From: Rhizosphaericola mali
GTDB lineage: Bacteria; Bacteroidota; Bacteroidia; Chitinophagales; Chitinophagaceae
Assembly: GCF_004337365.2 (NCBI RefSeq)
Contig: NZ_CP044016.1
Coordinates: 1,054,001-1,118,000 of the forward strand
Direction of reading: 5' to 3'
Length of the DNA stretch: 64,000 nucleotides
Every line of letters begins with the position of its first letter. Position 1 is the first letter of the stretch. Shown here one piece after another: positions 61,736 to 64,000 of this stretch. The notes under the pieces were generated by a model. That model saw only the letters and a program-made list of their open reading frames with translations. It was not told the origin of the DNA and did not search any database. The position numbers and the translations under genes were made by a program.

Positions 61736-64000
61736 ATGGCAACAAGTGTAAAAAAAGTAAAAGCCGGCGAAGATATTGCGGCTGTAGAAGAAGTAATGGA
61801 AAAAATGCCAAAAAAGAAGCAAAGTATTTCTACTACGAAGAAGAGCTCTAAACAACATAATCACGATATACTGGGAAAGCTAGAAGCTCATTTTGGTTTC
61901 AAAGTTTTTAAAGGCAAACAAGAAGATGCCATTAATAGTTTGTTGAATGGTAACGATACTTTTGTAATAATGCCCACTGGTGGCGGAAAGAGTCTTTGTT
62001 ATCAATTGCCGGCACTAATCTTAGAAGGTTGTGCTATAGTAGTAAGTCCTTTAATTGCTTTGATGAAGAATCAGGTAGATCTTATCAGAGGTTATAGTGA
62101 AAATGACAATGTCGCTCACTTTTTAAATTCTTCTCTCAATAAAGGTCAAATTAAACAGGTAAAAGACGATTTGCTGTCTGGAAAAACTAAATTACTGTAT
62201 GTCGCTCCAGAGACATTGACCAAGCAAGAAAATTTAGATTTTTTCAGAGATTTGAAATTGTCTTTTTTCGCCGTAGATGAGGCACACTGTATTTCTGAAT
62301 GGGGACATGATTTTCGTCCAGAATATCGCCGATTACGTGAGATGATGGAGATTATCAATCCAGATTTGCCTGTAATCGCTTTAACAGCAACAGCAACACC
62401 GAAAGTGCAAAGTGATATTGTTAAAAATCTTGGTTTACGTAGTCCAAATATTTTCATTTCTTCTTTTAATAGATCCAATTTGTACTATGAAGTAGTACCC
62501 AAATTGAAGAAAGATCAAACTATAAAAAGCATTGTTCGCTTTATTTCCCAAAACAAAGGGAAAAGTGGCATTATTTATACGTTAAATAGAAAAACAACGG
62601 AAGAATTAGCTGCATTATTGGTGGCTAATAATATCAAGGCTGTCGCTTATCATGCTGGCTTGGATGCCAAAGTAAGAGCGGATCGTCAAGATCAATTTTT
62701 AAATGAAGATGTGCAAGTAATTATTGCGACCATCGCATTTGGAATGGGTATTGACAAGCCGGATATTCGTTTTGTAATCCACTTTAATATTCCAAAATCT
62801 ATTGAGAACTATTATCAAGAAACGGGTAGAGCCGGACGTGATGGATTGGAAGGAAAATGTATTTTGTATTATTCTCATAAGGATGTTTCTAAATTGGAAC
62901 ATTTGATGCGAGATAAACCACTTAGCGAAAGAGAAGTCGGTGCACAATTAATTTCTGAGACATTGGCATTTGCAGAGACTTCTGTATGTCGTCGTAAGGT
63001 GTTAATGCATTACTTCGGAGAAGATTGGAATACTGAAAATTGTGGCAATTGTGACAACTGTACACATACTAAAGAAAAAATTGAAGCGAAAGAGGATGTC
63101 GTTAAAGTCTTGAAAGTTATTAACGCTTTAGATGAAAGATTTGCAACTGATTATGTTTTGAATATTTTGAAGGGAAAAGCAACGCCGCAAATTACCATGT
63201 ACAAACATGAGAAGCTTGCTATTTTCGGAATAGGAAAAGATAAAGATGAATTGTTCTGGACGAGTTTGATCAGTCAGATGCTTTTAAATGATCTTTTGAG
63301 AAAAGATATTGAAGAATATGGTTTATTGAAATTGACTGAAAAAGGAGAGAAGTTCTTAAAGAAACCGACAAGCTTTGAAATTGTTTTGAACAATCAATTT
63401 GAAGAGTCGGAAGATGATGAGGAAGATGGCACAGGCAATGCCGGTGCGGCAACGGACGAGCGACTTTTTGAAATGTTGAAAGAATTGAGGCAAAAAGAAG
63501 GTAAGCGTAAAAATCTACCTCCATTTGTAATTTTCTTAGAAAGTTCTTTGCAAGATATGGCGACCATGTATCCATCTACAACTGCAGAATTGGAAAAATG
63601 TCAAGGCGTAGGTAAAGGAAAAGCATTGAAATATGGTAAGCCATTTATCAACTTGATTGCGCAATATGTTGAAGATAATAATATCGAAAAACCAGATGAT
63701 TTTGTTGTAAAGAGTGTTGCTAACAAGAGCAACAACAAAATTTACATCATCCAAAATGTAGATAAACGTATCCCATTGGAAACCATCGCTAAAAATAAAG
63801 ATATGCGTATCGATGCTTTATTGGAAGAAATGGAAACTATCGCGGCAAGTGGTACAAGATTGAATCTAAACTATGCTATAGACGATATGTTAGATGAGTA
63901 CGAACAGGAAGAAATTATTGATTATTTCAAAGGATGTGAGACGTCATCTTTGCAAGTTGCACAAGAGGAAATGTCGGATAGCAATTACAATTGGGAACAA
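61736..64000 (+). CDS. recQ: ATP-dependent DNA helicase RecQ (3' end beyond window)
   Basis: RecQ unwinds DNA 3' to 5' in recombination and fork repair. The frame is open from ATG 61736 to the last base (755 codons), so the protein is partial here. It has a Lys-rich 35-residue N-terminal extension, Walker A PTGGGKS, DEAHCISEWGHDFRPEY, ALTATATP, the QETGRAGRDG motif, and the zinc-binding cluster from CRRKVLMHYFG to CGNCDNC. An RQC winged helix follows, then an HRDC domain (LPPFVIFLESSLQDMATMYP). Downstream is an extra region (IYIIQNVDKRIPLETIAKNKDMRID) like the C-terminal helix-turn-helix part of long Bacteroidota RecQ. Confidence 0.95.
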   Translation, partial: MATSVKKVKAGEDIAAVEEVMEKMPKKKQSISTTKKSSKQHNHDILGKLEAHFGFKVFKGKQEDAINSLLNGNDTFVIMPTGGGKSLCYQLPALILEGCAIVVSPLIALMKNQVDLIRGYSENDNVAHFLNSSLNKGQIKQVKDDLLSGKTKLLYVAPETLTKQENLDFFRDLKLSFFAVDEAHCISEWGHDFRPEYRRLREMMEIINPDLPVIALTATATPKVQSDIVKNLGLRSPNIFISSFNRSNLYYEVVPKLKKDQTIKSIVRFISQNKGKSGIIYTLNRKTTEELAALLVANNIKAVAYHAGLDAKVRADRQDQFLNEDVQVIIATIAFGMGIDKPDIRFVIHFNIPKSIENYYQETGRAGRDGLEGKCILYYSHKDVSKLEHLMRDKPLSEREVGAQLISETLAFAETSVCRRKVLMHYFGEDWNTENCGNCDNCTHTKEKIEAKEDVVKVLKVINALDERFATDYVLNILKGKATPQITMYKHEKLAIFGIGKDKDELFWTSLISQMLLNDLLRKDIEEYGLLKLTEKGEKFLKKPTSFEIVLNNQFEESEDDEEDGTGNAGAATDERLFEMLKELRQKEGKRKNLPPFVIFLESSLQDMATMYPSTTAELEKCQGVGKGKALKYGKPFINLIAQYVEDNNIEKPDDFVVKSVANKSNNKIYIIQNVDKRIPLETIAKNKDMRIDALLEEMETIAASGTRLNLNYAIDDMLDEYEQEEIIDYFKGCETSSLQVAQEEMSDSNYNWEQ

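Overview
The window is a chromosomal segment of an A+T-rich member of the Bacteroidota, most likely Chitinophagaceae or a close sphingobacterial relative. The evidence is a protein with a type IX secretion (T9SS) type A sorting domain at its C-terminus, tandem Wzi-like capsule proteins, several TAnnTTTG-type -7 promoter elements, few clear Shine-Dalgarno sites, and repeated use of TTG starts. I saw no rRNA, tRNA, insertion sequence, prophage or CRISPR array. Genus is inference.

Layout. (1) 1-700: one unrecognised gene. (2) 729-10912: a complete tryptophan operon, trpE-G-D-C-F-B-A, ending in hisH. It is interrupted by a four-helix-bundle gene, a GNAT acetyltransferase and two tandem secreted paralogs. 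It is preceded by what looks like a classical attenuator: a 13-codon leader peptide with three consecutive Trp codons and two identical 8-nt segments competing for one pairing partner. (3) 11012-14723: murQ, rlmB, a dicarboxylate/amino acid symporter and a DedA protein. (4) 14835-38422: a Wzx/Wzy-type exopolysaccharide or capsule locus. It has a priming phosphoglycosyltransferase, GDP-mannose and UDP-xylose precursor enzymes, Wza/Wzc export proteins, a flippase with a non-ATG start, a putative polymerase, eight glycosyltransferases, an acetyltransferase, one reverse-strand beta-propeller gene and two Wzi-like porins. (5) 38530-43017: an M23 peptidase, the peroxidases Bcp and Tpx (Tpx with a signal peptide), and a T9SS cargo protein. 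(6) 43401-50809: a flavin reductase, then a full SUF iron-sulfur operon (sufA-like, sufB, C, D, S, E, DUF59) and a small membrane protein. (7) 50937-57192: a secreted GH30 glycosidase, a secreted protein built of 16-residue repeats, glycogen genes glgA-glgC, and a divergent ROK glucokinase without the family's zinc cysteines. (8) 57272-64000: sbcD, sbcC and recQ (recQ runs off the window).

How the parts work together. The trp genes cover every step from chorismate to tryptophan and appear to be controlled by ribosome stalling on Trp codons in the leader. The polysaccharide locus contains each step of a Wzy-dependent pathway: precursor supply, priming on undecaprenyl phosphate, chain extension, flipping, polymerisation and export. 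The SUF genes form one Fe-S assembly operon. Four strong hairpin terminators (38440, 41332, 52388, 57213) mark the transcription-unit borders after region 4.

For a second look, the best candidates are the trp attenuator, the 16-residue repeat protein, the paired secreted proteins inside the trp operon, the ROK kinase lacking zinc ligands, the reverse-strand propeller gene and the flippase start. I do not see a clearly new multi-gene defence or mobile system here.
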